A DNA stretch of 64,000 bases from contig JAFAAN010000171.1 of NCBI GenBank assembly GCA_023426545.1, positions 124,001 to 188,000 on the forward strand, in the 5' to 3' direction. The stretch comes from Pseudomonadota bacterium (GTDB lineage Bacteria > Myxococcota > Myxococcia > Myxococcales > Myxococcaceae). Of this stretch, positions 1 through 7,959 are shown in pieces. The notes beneath the pieces were generated by a model that was given only the letters and a program-made list of their open reading frames with translations, did not search any database and was not told where the DNA came from. Numbering within the stretch: position 1 is the stretch's first letter; each line of letters begins with the position of its first letter. The position numbers were made by a program, and so were the translations under genes.

Positions 1-365
1 GCCAGGCGCAGCTCGGGCAGCAGCAGCACCGGCGTCAGCGGCGTCTCCATGACGAGGGGGAGCGCGGACTCGAAGGCGGCGTAGAGCGCGTGGAGCTGGC
101 GCAGGTGACTCACGTAGTGCTGGGCCCGCACGTACTGGCCATAGAGCCCGCATTCCCACGTGTCGAAGAAGAGGGCCTGGATGAACAGCGAGCGCTCCAC
201 CTGCTCCACCAGCTTCGCCGTCCCTTCCGCCAGCAGGGCGGACAGCGGCGCGGGGCCCGGGGTCAGCGGTGGAGGGGGAGACACCAGCCGCGCCGGCTCC
301 CCCAGCCGCTTCACGCGCGCGGACACGTCCGGGCGGAGCAGGCGCAACGTGCCGGTGGAGCTCAC
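1..365 (-). CDS. Heme-oxygenase-like protein, 3' part cut by window edge
   Basis: The gene runs off the left edge, so only about 121 N-terminal residues are visible. The GTG start overlaps the stop of the upstream 84-aa gene (GTGA, 362-365), which implies translational coupling. After a Pro-rich N-terminus, residues of the type LLAEGTAKLVEQVERSLF followed by a Tyr/His-rich helix and LYAAFESAL resemble the first helices of bacterial heme oxygenases, which open heme to biliverdin and release iron. In those enzymes the heme-ligating His lies in this first helix; here the aligned residue appears to be Val (codon GTG). The protein may therefore be a non-catalytic or altered member, or another protein of the same all-helical fold. 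Family assignment is by eye on a partial sequence. Confidence 0.45.
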   Translation of the reverse strand, partial: MSSTGTLRLLRPDVSARVKRLGEPARLVSPPPPLTPGPAPLSALLAEGTAKLVEQVERSLFIQALFFDTWECGLYGQYVRAQHYVSHLRQLHALYAAFESALPLVMETPLTPVLLLPELRL

Positions 366-616
366 TGCTTCCACCCGCCGCTGGCCAGGGCGCTCATCCC
401 CACGGGCTCGGTGTCCTCGTTGGAGAGGGGCTCCAGCGGCGTCCCCAGCTGATGGAGCGCCTCCGCCAGCGTCATGGCGATGGCGCGGAGCACCTCCTCC
501 TCCACGCGAATCGTCACCGGCCCCATGGCCAGGTGGATATGTCCGCAGGAGCATCGCGTCACTTCCGCGCACGGACCTCGCGCCAGCACCTTCTTGCCGC
601 AGCCCTGACCGACCAT
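362..616 (-). CDS. Small Cys-rich protein of unknown function
   Basis: This 84-residue protein is first in a two-gene unit with the heme-oxygenase-like gene, which it overlaps by 4 nt. Its N-terminal half carries Cys residues in the patterns CGKK, GPC and CSCG followed by HIHL, a plausible metal- or redox-sensitive site. The second half is a predicted amphipathic helix (EEEVLRAIAMTLAEALHQLG). I do not recognise a named family. No strong Shine-Dalgarno sequence precedes the ATG at 616, and an AT-rich palindrome lies 18 bp upstream, so the transcript may be nearly leaderless. Coupling to a heme-oxygenase-like gene suggests a role in iron or heme metabolism; that is inference. Confidence 0.55.
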   Translation of the reverse strand: MVGQGCGKKVLARGPCAEVTRCSCGHIHLAMGPVTIRVEEEVLRAIAMTLAEALHQLGTPLEPLSNEDTEPVGMSALASGGWKQ

Positions 617-633
617 CGCTGTTGTCTTTGACT

Positions 634-656
634 TTGATTTTGAGTATCGAAATCAA
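634..656 (-). promoter_or_regulatory. AT-rich palindrome upstream of the heme-oxygenase-like operon
   Basis: TTGATTT (634-640) and AAATCAA (650-656) form a perfect 7-bp inverted repeat, with two further matching pairs inside (9 of 11 per half). It is unusually AT-rich for this genome and sits 18 bp before the start codon at 616. Position and symmetry suit an operator for a dimeric repressor. Because the operon may concern heme or iron, a Fur-family regulator is a candidate, but the sequence is not a textbook Fur box. Confidence 0.5.
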
Positions 657-779
657 GATGATGATGCGCCAGAAGGAGGGCGGAGCGCAAGCCCTGCCCA
701 TTTCGGGGCATGTCGCGGACGTGGGGCAGGGGGCCGGCGAGGGCGGCCCCCGGCCGGCGTGTCTCCTGGCGTGGTCGGG

Positions 780-1262
780 TCAGCGGCCCAGGGGCTGGCG
801 CTGTGCGTCCCGCAGGCCCACCAGCACGCTGTTGCCGTCATCGGCCACGCGCAGCTCGCCGTAGCGGGCGCGCTCATAGCGGTCGGCGTGGCCCTCTTGA
901 AAGAAGAAGGACTCCGCGCCGAGCCGGATGCGGCCTCCCCGGATGCGATAGCGGAGCGTCAGCTCTTCCGGTGTCGGCGGTGTGTCGGGGGTATCGAAGC
1001 GCACGAAGCGCCCCACGCCGTCCGCATCCAGCCGCAGCACCAGCCGCCCGTCTGGTGGGAGGTGAGCGCTCTGCTTGCGGCTGATGGCGTAGTCCAGCAC
1101 CATGTAGTCGCCCTGCATCAGCGAGCGTGGGTCCACGGGCGCCAGCTCCAACAGCACCATCTGGCCCGAGCGCAGCACGTGCTCCTTCTGGATGACGAGC
1201 CCCGTGGGGACGAGCAGCGCCAGGACAAGCCCGCCGAGGATGACCGCCGTGCGCAGCATCAC
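780..1262 (-). CDS. GDYXXLXY domain protein
   Basis: 160 residues. One N-terminal membrane segment (about residues 4-23) is followed by an extracytoplasmic domain with the defining motif GDYMVLDY near residue 51. This family (PF14345) has no established biochemical role. Its members usually sit beside DUF4401 and DUF2157 membrane proteins, exactly as here: the start at 1262 overlaps the stop of the DUF4401 gene by 4 nt. The three proteins probably form one membrane complex. No catalytic residues are recognisable. Confidence 0.85.
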   Translation of the reverse strand: MMLRTAVILGGLVLALLVPTGLVIQKEHVLRSGQMVLLELAPVDPRSLMQGDYMVLDYAISRKQSAHLPPDGRLVLRLDADGVGRFVRFDTPDTPPTPEELTLRYRIRGGRIRLGAESFFFQEGHADRYERARYGELRVADDGNSVLVGLRDAQRQPLGR

Positions 1263-2356
1263 CGCACCTCCGTCGCCGGGGCGGGGAAGCGCCGCAGCAG
1301 GAATGAGCGCAGGCCCAGGAACACCAGTCCACCGCCCATCAACGCCAGCGACTTGGCCAGCAGCGTGAGGCCCAGGTCATAGTAGTACCAGCCTCCGGCC
1401 ACGAGCAGGAACGCGACCGCCAGCCCCAGCAGCACGCTGCTGCGGCGGTGGAAGCCGAGCACCAGCATGCCCACGGCGGTGATGATGGCGGGTGTGTGCG
1501 GCGTGAGCACGGCCAGCAGCACGAGCGCCGCGAACACCGCCGCGCCAGCCACGCCGGTGGGGTCCATCGCCAGCTCGCGTAGCACCCGCCACGCGGTGAA
1601 CAGCGTCAGCGCCGTCAGCCCCAGCGTCAGCACGCTGTTCGGGAGCATGGGGGCGGTGCCGATGAGCATGTGAGCCATCCCCGACAGGCCGCGCGTCAGC
1701 AGTGCCGCCGGCACGATGCACGCGAGCGCGAACGCCACCGGCCCCACGAGGCCCGCTCCGGCGCCTTGGCGCAGCCGGGCCTGCTCCAGGAAGAGCAGGT
1801 GCATCAACACCGAGAAGCCCAGCAGCAGCAGGTCCACCCCGTAGCCGCCCGCCATCTTCCAGGCGAGGAAGCCGGCGGCGGAGACGATTCCCCAGGTGCA
1901 CAGGAAGCGGAGGATGGCGTCGGGATTGGCGATGAGCAGCGCGGTGCTGATGGTCAGCCCCAGCACCGCCGTGAGCACCTCGCTCTTCGCCAGGGTGCCG
2001 AAGCTGAAGGCCGCCATGACGACGCCCGCCAGGCACAGGGCCAGCGCCAACTGCTCCACGAAGACACCGCGCGTCTTGCGGCGCAGCAGCGTCGCGCCAC
2101 CACACAGCCCCAGCCCCATGACGCCCATCACCTGCTGATTTTCCCAGAGGCCCGAGCAGCCGAAGAAGCTCAGCACGAACACGGCGCCCAGCCAGGCCCC
2201 CGCCCCCGCGAACGCCTTCACGAACCAGGGCACGGCCACCGTCTTGCGCTGGTGGGCCTCCAGGGCTCCTCGTGCTTGCTCTGGCGTGTCGGGGCCGAGC
2301 AGGCCTTCGGCCTGGAGCGCGTTCAGCACGTCCTGCAATGAGGGACGCAGGGCCAT
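1259..2356 (-). CDS. DUF4401 multi-pass membrane protein
   Basis: 365 residues with about ten hydrophobic segments starting near residue 45, and a soluble N-terminus (LQDVLNALQAEGLLGPDT) typical of DUF4401 proteins. It is the middle gene of a minus-strand operon: it begins one base after the upstream DUF2157 gene ends and overlaps the downstream GDYXXLXY gene by 4 nt. Function is unknown; family members are integral inner-membrane proteins. Assignment rests on the membrane pattern plus the characteristic three-gene neighbourhood. Confidence 0.8.
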   Translation of the reverse strand: MALRPSLQDVLNALQAEGLLGPDTPEQARGALEAHQRKTVAVPWFVKAFAGAGAWLGAVFVLSFFGCSGLWENQQVMGVMGLGLCGGATLLRRKTRGVFVEQLALALCLAGVVMAAFSFGTLAKSEVLTAVLGLTISTALLIANPDAILRFLCTWGIVSAAGFLAWKMAGGYGVDLLLLGFSVLMHLLFLEQARLRQGAGAGLVGPVAFALACIVPAALLTRGLSGMAHMLIGTAPMLPNSVLTLGLTALTLFTAWRVLRELAMDPTGVAGAAVFAALVLLAVLTPHTPAIITAVGMLVLGFHRRSSVLLGLAVAFLLVAGGWYYYDLGLTLLAKSLALMGGGLVFLGLRSFLLRRFPAPATEVR

Positions 2357-2357
2357 G

Positions 2358-3371
2358 TCAGGACTCCTCCGTGGCGCCGGTGAGCCGGGCTTCGTGCCGC
2401 AGCCACCACACGGCGAGCGCGACCTGGGCGATGACGAACAGGGGCAGCAGGAAGAGGCCGACCTCGTCCAGGTTGCTGATGGAGTCGAAGACGACGCTGA
2501 CTGCGCCGGACGTCAGGAGGGTCATCACGCTCACCGCGCCGAGGGTGAGCATGAACAGCTCGCCCCGCAGGTGCCGGTGCAGCGCGTACTCGGCGGCGAG
2601 CGAGCCCAGCACGAGCAGCAGCGCCACCACGGCGCTCGTGGGGGCGCGGGACGGGTGCATGACGAGCGGCACGGACGCGATGAGCACCGGTGCCACCGCC
2701 ATCACCGCCAGCACGCGGGGGACCCAGCGCGCCTGGAGCCAGGACACGCGCAGGTTGGCGAAGTGCTCGTAGGTGGCCCAGGTGAAGCCGTTGAGTCCGC
2801 CCAGCACCACCGCGAGCCAGTACGTCCGCCTCAATTCCGCGTCCAGCACCTGCTCCCAGAAGAGGACGATGCCGGTGTTGACCAGAACCAGCGCCAGCAG
2901 CCACAGGGGCGCGAAGCGGGACACCGCCATCCAGGGGAGGATGAGCGCGGCCCAGCCGATGAACAGCTCATAGGGGTCCGCGCCCGTCTGGTAGGCCTGC
3001 CCGTACACGGCGAGCAGCGCGCCCACGAGCACCGACGCCGCCAGCAGCGACAGCTGGCCCCCGAGCGTCTCGCCCTGCTTCCAGGCGCTGAGCGTCGCCC
3101 CGGCAATCCCCGCCGCGAGGAGGCCCAGCTTCGCGAAGCGGTGCATGTCCGCCCAGTTGTACGCGAAGAAATAGATGACGCCGGCGAGCACCAGCAGCAC
3201 GCCCAGGCCCAGCAGGGTGGTGGACAGGAAGCGCCGCCAGTCGGCCCGGGGCGGGGACGCCACGGACAGGTGCAGCGCGCGCTCCAGCGCCGCGGGCGTC
3301 AACACCCCCGCGTCCGCGAGTGCGCGCAGGCGTTCGGGCGTTGCATCCAGGTCGAGCAGAGGTTTCGGCAC
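2358..3371 (-). CDS. DUF2157 multi-pass membrane protein
   Basis: 337 residues, first gene of the DUF2157-DUF4401-GDYXXLXY operon. The N-terminal 45 residues form a soluble helical segment (LADAGVLTPAALERAL) typical of DUF2157, followed by about ten membrane helices, the first around residues 49-75. It ends one base before the DUF4401 gene begins. The family is widespread and uncharacterised; a membrane sensor or transport-related role is only guessed in the literature. No promoter was convincingly found in the 234-bp region separating it from the divergent thioredoxin gene. Confidence 0.8.
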   Translation of the reverse strand: MPKPLLDLDATPERLRALADAGVLTPAALERALHLSVASPPRADWRRFLSTTLLGLGVLLVLAGVIYFFAYNWADMHRFAKLGLLAAGIAGATLSAWKQGETLGGQLSLLAASVLVGALLAVYGQAYQTGADPYELFIGWAALILPWMAVSRFAPLWLLALVLVNTGIVLFWEQVLDAELRRTYWLAVVLGGLNGFTWATYEHFANLRVSWLQARWVPRVLAVMAVAPVLIASVPLVMHPSRAPTSAVVALLLVLGSLAAEYALHRHLRGELFMLTLGAVSVMTLLTSGAVSVVFDSISNLDEVGLFLLPLFVIAQVALAVWWLRHEARLTGATEES

Positions 3372-3605
3372 GGGCGCAGTCTAGCGGTCCGGGCGGGTGG
3401 CGCGTCCATCCTGATGACAGTCAGGCGGGTCCGCGGTCCCGTCCGAACGCCTCCACACACGCCTTCTCCGGAAGCGCAGCGCGAGTCGGTGCGGTCTCCT
3501 GCTGGACCTGGCTCAGCCCATGGGCCGGGCGAGCTGATGGGGCCGAGCCCGGCTGCCGGCCCCCGGCACTGGCACCTCCAGGAGGGAGGTCCCAGTGTCA
3601 GGGGC

Positions 3606-3992
3606 ATGGCAACCACCGACATCACGAAAGCCAACTTCAAGCAAATCGTCTCGAAGGAGGGCATCGTCCTCCTCGACTGGTGGGCCGAGTGGTGCGCGCC
3701 ATGCCGCACCTTCGCGCCCGTCTTCGAACAGGCGAGCGACAAGAATCCGGACATCGTCTTCGGGAAGCTGGACACCGACCGGGAGGTGGAGCTCGCCGGG
3801 GCGTTCGCCATCCGCTCCATCCCCACGCTGATGGTGTTCCGCGACGGCATCATGTTGTTCGAGCAGGCGGGGGCGCTGCCGGCCAACGCGCTCGATGACC
3901 TCATCCGCCAGGTGCGCGCGCTCGACATGAACGAGGTGCGTAAGCAACTGGTGGAGCGCCAGGCACAGCAGAGCGCACCGCCTCAAGCCTGA
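3606..3992 (+). CDS. Thioredoxin family protein
   Basis: 128 residues forming one thioredoxin domain. The redox motif WCAPC lies near residues 32-36 after the usual strand (IVLLDWWAEW), and the cis-proline loop SIPTLMVF lies near residues 74-81. It should reduce protein disulfides in the cytoplasm, since no signal peptide is present. The C-terminus carries about 20 extra charged residues beyond a minimal thioredoxin. The ATG at 3606 is chosen because the domain starts immediately after it; an open frame continues far upstream but has no coding character. The gene is monocistronic and convergent with the His-rich gene. Confidence 0.9.
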   Translation: MATTDITKANFKQIVSKEGIVLLDWWAEWCAPCRTFAPVFEQASDKNPDIVFGKLDTDREVELAGAFAIRSIPTLMVFRDGIMLFEQAGALPANALDDLIRQVRALDMNEVRKQLVERQAQQSAPPQA

Positions 3993-4031
3993 GGCGGCGC
4001 GTGCATGGGCGCGTCCGCGCGCGCCGTCTCA
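3990..4031. terminator. Bidirectional hairpin between thioredoxin and His-rich genes
   Basis: Arms 3990-4001 and 4020-4031 pair over 12 bp with a single G-T wobble, with an 18-nt GC-rich loop. Each arm contains the stop codon of one of the two convergent genes. There is no T-run, as is common for high-GC genomes. It could serve as a shared terminator or 3'-end stabiliser. Confidence 0.5.
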
Positions 4032-4376
4032 GCCGAGCACCTGCACCTTGCCGTGGTCGTCGCAGTGGCCGTCGTGCGGGTGATGCAGATGGCCGTCCAC
4101 GAGATAGTCCACGTGGTCTCCGTGCGGCGCGGCCGCGTGTCCACACGTCGGCCCGTGGCGGTGCGTGGACTCATGGGCGCCGCAGGCATGCTGCGGCGTA
4201 CAGCGCGCGGGGTTCCGGGCGTCCTCGGCGAGGGTGCACTCGTCCGTGTGGTCCGCGTGCGCGTGGTGCAGGTGCCCGTCGTGCAGGTAGTCCACGTGGT
4301 CCTGGTGTTGGATGGCGGGATGGCCACAGCCGGCGGCGTGGACGTGGTCGTGACGGTCATGCGTCTTGTGATTCAT
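4029..4376 (-). CDS. Histidine-rich metal-binding protein with internal duplication
   Basis: 115 residues, about one quarter His. Two copies of a module contain CGH, then DHVDYLxDGHLHHxH: HVDYLHDGHLHH in the first and HVDYLVDGHLHH in the second, joined by a Cys/His-containing linker. This belongs to a widespread small His-rich family often found near metal transport genes and sometimes misannotated. Dense His, Asp and Cys strongly suggest Zn, Ni or Co binding or storage. No signal peptide is present, so it is probably cytoplasmic. The ATG at 4376 is supported by AGGGAG about 7 nt upstream; the frame stays open further upstream but is not convincing there. Confidence 0.75.
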   Translation of the reverse strand: MNHKTHDRHDHVHAAGCGHPAIQHQDHVDYLHDGHLHHAHADHTDECTLAEDARNPARCTPQHACGAHESTHRHGPTCGHAAAPHGDHVDYLVDGHLHHPHDGHCDDHGKVQVLG

Positions 4377-4498
4377 TGAAATCTCCCTGGCGGAACGGCC
4401 CGCGGATGACACGGCTGGACGGTTGGCATCCCGGGAGGCCGGGACAAGCGCCGGAAGGGCGGGCTCCGACCCAGGGGCGTGCCCGCGTGGCCGTGGAG

Positions 4499-4850
4499 TC
4501 ATCGAGCGCCTGCCCGCCGCCCCATCAGGCCCGGACGGGCGTGCAGCTCGTAATCCGAGGCGCACAGCCGCTCGCCCAGCGGCTTCCGGGGGGGCATCAG
4601 CCGGGCCCAGGCCCAGGGAGCGCGCAAGCCGCTCCGGCCCGGCGGGGAAGAAGGGGCGGGCCTTGCGCGCCATGTCCGCTCCCAGGCCCATGGTGTCCAC
4701 CAGGGCGAGCCGCTCGCCGCCGCGCTCATGGCGCAGTACCACCATCGGACTCGCGCCCGCCTCCAGGACGCGGGAGGCCCCTCCACCCGGCAGCCAGTGA
4801 ACCGTCGCCGTGACTGCCGGGGTCAGCTGGGCGAGCAGCTCGGCCTCCAC
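4499..4850 (-). pseudogene. Small hypothetical gene, apparently frameshifted
   Basis: A plausible protein starts at GTG 4850 (EAELLAQLTPAVTATVHW, then PMVVLRHERGGERLALVD) and reads sensibly to about residue 85 (SLGLGPADAPP). There coding quality shifts to the next frame, which continues RKPLGERLCASDYELHARPG and stops at 4499. The switch coincides with a run of seven G on the plus strand (4588-4594), so a one-base indel, sequencing error or slippage is likely. The restored product would be about 116 residues. I recognise no family. It lies between the His-rich gene and the divergent moxR gene. Confidence 0.4.
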
Positions 4851-5010
4851 GGCCCCACCGCGGGGGCCTTCACGGTGTGCCCCACCGCGCGGCCGTCCGC
4901 CGGGAGTGGAACAGGGGTTGGCGTGGCGGCTGTGAGTGGTACATGGGGAGGACACTCCAGGCGGGGCGGACGGACGGGCAACTTACTGGAATGTGCGGCC
5001 CTCTGCGGTG

Positions 5011-5040
5011 TTGAGCCGGATACCCTGTAAACCCTAGGCT
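5011..5040 (+). promoter_or_regulatory. Possible sigma70-type promoter for moxR-bat operon
   Basis: TTGAGC (5011-5016) and TAGGCT (5035-5040) are separated by 18 bp and lie 29 bp before the moxR start. Both elements are imperfect matches; the placement is what makes the site plausible. Confidence 0.3.
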
Positions 5041-5068
5041 GCCCGCCGCCAGTCCGACACGAGGCGAC

Positions 5069-6058
5069 ATGAACACCGACATTCGCGCGCTGACCGAACG
5101 CGTGCAGCAGGAAAGCAGCTTCGTCGAGGTCCTCAACCAGGAAACGAGCAAGGTCATCGTCGGGCAGCGCTACATGCTGGAGCGCATCCTCATTGGCCTC
5201 CTGTGCAACGGGCACGTGCTCCTGGAGGGTGTGCCCGGCCTCGCCAAGACGCTCACGGTGCGCACCGTCGCCGACTCGCTCAGCGCCACCTTCATGCGCG
5301 TCCAGTTCACGCCGGACCTGCTGCCCGCGGACGTGGTGGGCACCATGATCTACAACCAGCAGGCGGCGAACTTCACCGTCCGCAAGGGCCCCATCTTCGC
5401 CAACATCGTGCTCGCGGACGAAATCAACCGCGCCCCGGCGAAGGTGCAGTCCGCGCTCCTGGAGGCCATGGCCGAGCGCCAGGTCACCATCGGTGACCAG
5501 TCCTTCGCGCTGCCCTCGCCCTTCCTCGTGCTGGCCACGCAGAACCCCATCGAGCAGGAGGGCACCTACCCGCTGCCCGAGGCGCAGGTGGACCGTTTCA
5601 TGCTCAAGGTGAAGGTGGGCTACCCGACGCGGGACGAAGAGAAGGTCATCATGGACCGCATGTCCGGCGGCGTGTCGCCGCGCGCGCAGCGGGTCATCGA
5701 CCTGCAGCACCTGGTCCGGGCCCGCGAGCTCGTCCACCACATCTACATGGATGAGAAGGTGAAGGACTACATCCTCAACGTGGTGTTCGCCACGCGTGAG
5801 CCGGCCCGGTACGGCCTCAAGGACCTGGCGGACTACATCCAGTTCGGCGCCTCGCCCCGCGCCACCATCGCGCTGGCCCAGGCGGCGCGAGCGCACGCCT
5901 TCCTGCGCCACCGCGGCTTCGTCACGCCCGAGGACGTGAAGGCCATTGCCTTCGACGTGCTCCGCCACCGCGTGGCCATGACGTACGAGGCGGAGGCCGA
6001 GGACCTCACGCCGGAGAAGATCATCCAGCGCGTGTTCGACCGCGTCGAAGTCCCCTGA
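5069..6058 (+). CDS. MoxR family AAA+ ATPase
   Basis: 329 residues. Walker A is GVPGLAKT near residues 53-60 and Walker B is LADEINRAP near residues 114-122, followed by the MoxR signature QSALLEAMAERQ and the sensor region ATQNPIEQEGTYPLPEAQ. MoxR ATPases act as chaperones that work with von Willebrand A (VWA) proteins to mature or insert metal-binding or membrane complexes. This is the first gene of an eight-gene operon with DUF58 and Bat proteins, the typical partners. The ATG at 5069 matches the usual family length. The protein is cytoplasmic. Confidence 0.93.
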   Translation: MNTDIRALTERVQQESSFVEVLNQETSKVIVGQRYMLERILIGLLCNGHVLLEGVPGLAKTLTVRTVADSLSATFMRVQFTPDLLPADVVGTMIYNQQAANFTVRKGPIFANIVLADEINRAPAKVQSALLEAMAERQVTIGDQSFALPSPFLVLATQNPIEQEGTYPLPEAQVDRFMLKVKVGYPTRDEEKVIMDRMSGGVSPRAQRVIDLQHLVRARELVHHIYMDEKVKDYILNVVFATREPARYGLKDLADYIQFGASPRATIALAQAARAHAFLRHRGFVTPEDVKAIAFDVLRHRVAMTYEAEAEDLTPEKIIQRVFDRVEVP

Positions 6059-6088
6059 CCCTTCTTCACCGAGCCCGCAAGGCGCCCC

Positions 6089-6970
6089 GTGCTTCCCAAG
6101 GAACTCATCCGCCGCATCCGCAAGCTGGAGATTCGCACCCGCAAGGTGGTCTCCGACATGCTCGCTGGCCAGTACCATTCGGTCTTCAAGGGCCGGGGCA
6201 TGGCCTTCTCCGAGGTGCGCCAGTACCAGCCCGGTGACGAGATTCGCATCATCGACTGGAACGTCACCGCGCGCATGCAGGAGGCCTACGTCAAGGTCTT
6301 CACCGAGGAGCGCGAGCTGACGGTGATGCTGGTGGTGGACGTGTCCGCGTCGAAGGAGTTCGGCTCGCGCGAGCGCACCAAGTCGGAGATTGCCGCGGAG
6401 GTGGCCGCGCAGATTGCCTTCAGCGCGATCGCGAACAACGACCGAGTGGGGCTCATCCTCTTCTCGGATCGGGTGGAGAAGGTGGTGCCGCCGCGCAAGG
6501 GCCGCACCCACGTGCTACGGCTGGTGAGCGACATCCTCACGTTCCAGCCCGCGGGGCGGGGGACGGACCTGACGGTGGGCCTCAACTACCTGACGCAGGT
6601 GGCGAAGCGGAAGGCGGTGACGTTCCTCATCTCCGACTTCCAGGCGCACGACTACGAGAAGCCGCTGCGGCTGGTGGGGCGCAAGCACGACCTGGTGCCC
6701 GTGGTGGTGGCGGACCCGCTGGAGGAGGACTTCCCGCGGCTGGGGCTCGTGGACATGGAGGACCCGGAGACGGGCGAGCGCTTCGTCGTCGACACCAGCG
6801 ACCCGCGCGTGCGCGGCCGCTTCGCCCGGGCCATGCAGGCCGCGCGCGAGGAGCGGCGCAAGCTGTTCAAGAAGCTGGAGCTGGACCACGTGGAGCTGCG
6901 CGCGGGCGACGACCACGGCAAGGCGCTCGCGAACTTCTTCCGCGCGCGGGCCCGGAGGATGGCGGCGTGA
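6089..6970 (+). CDS. DUF58 protein with VWA-like fold
   Basis: 293 residues starting at GTG 6089 (LPKELIRRIRKLEI, the normal beginning of DUF58 proteins). The family signature GRGMAFSEVRQYQPGDEIR lies near residues 35-55 and RIIDWNVTARM follows. A MIDAS-type motif DVSAS near residue 86 indicates a VWA-like metal-binding fold. It acts with the MoxR ATPase encoded 30 nt upstream; its partners in the cell are probably the membrane VWA proteins encoded downstream. It overlaps the next gene by 4 nt. Confidence 0.9.
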   Translation: MLPKELIRRIRKLEIRTRKVVSDMLAGQYHSVFKGRGMAFSEVRQYQPGDEIRIIDWNVTARMQEAYVKVFTEERELTVMLVVDVSASKEFGSRERTKSEIAAEVAAQIAFSAIANNDRVGLILFSDRVEKVVPPRKGRTHVLRLVSDILTFQPAGRGTDLTVGLNYLTQVAKRKAVTFLISDFQAHDYEKPLRLVGRKHDLVPVVVADPLEEDFPRLGLVDMEDPETGERFVVDTSDPRVRGRFARAMQAAREERRKLFKKLELDHVELRAGDDHGKALANFFRARARRMAA

Positions 6971-7959
6971 CGCGGCTCCTTCCCCTGCTGGCGGTGTGCT
7001 TCGTGGTGGTGTCCTCGCAGGCCCGGGCCCAGGCCCCGGCGGCGGGCGCGCCCACGCATGAGCAGGCCAGTCCCCTGGACGTGTCGGTGCGCGTGGACCC
7101 GCGGCAGGTCCGCATTGGCGACCCCTTCGTCTACGAGGTCGTCATCACCCACCCGAAGGACCACCGCTACGAGTTGGCGGTACCCCAGGAGACGGGAGAC
7201 TTCGAGCTCCTGGACCAGACGCGCCAGCGCCAGGACGGGCCGGGCTCGGCCACCACGACGTTCCGCGTGCGGATGTCGGCCTTCGCGCTGGGCTCGGTGG
7301 AGGTGCCCGCGCTCCCGTTCGACGTGGCCACGCCGGAGGGGCCCAAGCGCTTCACCGCGCCGGGGCAGGTGGTGGACGTGACGTCCACGCTGCCGCCGGA
7401 GGCGGAAGGGAAGGGCGCGGACCTCTTCGACTACAAGCCGCCGGAGGAGGTGCCCATCCGCTCATGGCGCCTGGTGTTCACGGTGCTGGGGGCGCTGGCC
7501 GCGGCGGTGCTCGCGTGGCTCCTGCTGCGCTGGTGGCGGAGCCGGCCGCGGCGCGTGGTGGTGACGCCGCAGCTGCCGCTGGACGTGCGCGCGCGCAAGG
7601 CGCTGGACGCGCTGAAGGCGGAGGACCTGCCCGCGCGCGGCCAGGTGAAGGAGTTCTACTTCCGGCTGTCTGAAATCGTCCGTGGCTACCTGGGCGAGCG
7701 CTATGCCTTCGAGGCGCTGGAGTGCACCAGCTCCGAGCTGATGGCGTCGCTGCGCCGCATGTCCACGCCGGGCCTGCCGGAGGACGCGCTGATGCGCTTC
7801 GTGTCCGAGTCGGACATGGTGAAGTACGCGCGCGCGGACGCCTCGGCGGAGTCCTGCCGCGCCTCGCTGGCCTTCGGCTACGCGCTCATCGACCAGACGT
7901 ACGTCCCGCCACCGCCGCCCCAGGCTCCCGAAAATGCCGTCGCTCCCCGCGTTCAATAA
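6967..7959 (+). CDS. BatD-like membrane protein with C-terminal DUF4381-like region
   Basis: 330 residues. There is an N-terminal signal peptide (cleavage around ARAQA, residues 19-23), then a periplasmic beta-rich domain (DVSVRVDPRQVRIGDPFVYEV, about residues 31-140) resembling BatD domains. One membrane helix follows at about residues 160-185 (LVFTVLGALAAAVLAWLLLR). The cytoplasmic C-terminal domain contains KEFYFRLSEIVRGYLGERY, typical of the DUF4381-type proteins of Bat loci. It sits between DUF58 and BatA and overlaps both neighbours. The operon therefore encodes a second BatD-type protein besides the 627-aa one. Confidence 0.75.
   Translation: MTRLLPLLAVCFVVVSSQARAQAPAAGAPTHEQASPLDVSVRVDPRQVRIGDPFVYEVVITHPKDHRYELAVPQETGDFELLDQTRQRQDGPGSATTTFRVRMSAFALGSVEVPALPFDVATPEGPKRFTAPGQVVDVTSTLPPEAEGKGADLFDYKPPEEVPIRSWRLVFTVLGALAAAVLAWLLLRWWRSRPRRVVVTPQLPLDVRARKALDALKAEDLPARGQVKEFYFRLSEIVRGYLGERYAFEALECTSSELMASLRRMSTPGLPEDALMRFVSESDMVKYARADASAESCRASLAFGYALIDQTYVPPPPPQAPENAVAPRVQ

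Noticed and set aside
2244..3605. A plus-strand open frame running into the thioredoxin gene, as if a fusion
   Set aside because: The upstream part is antisense to the DUF2157 gene and low in protein character; the thioredoxin has its own ATG at 3606.
4823..6511. A 562-codon minus-strand open frame opposite moxR and DUF58
   Set aside because: Shadow of two well-conserved genes; no recognisable protein features.
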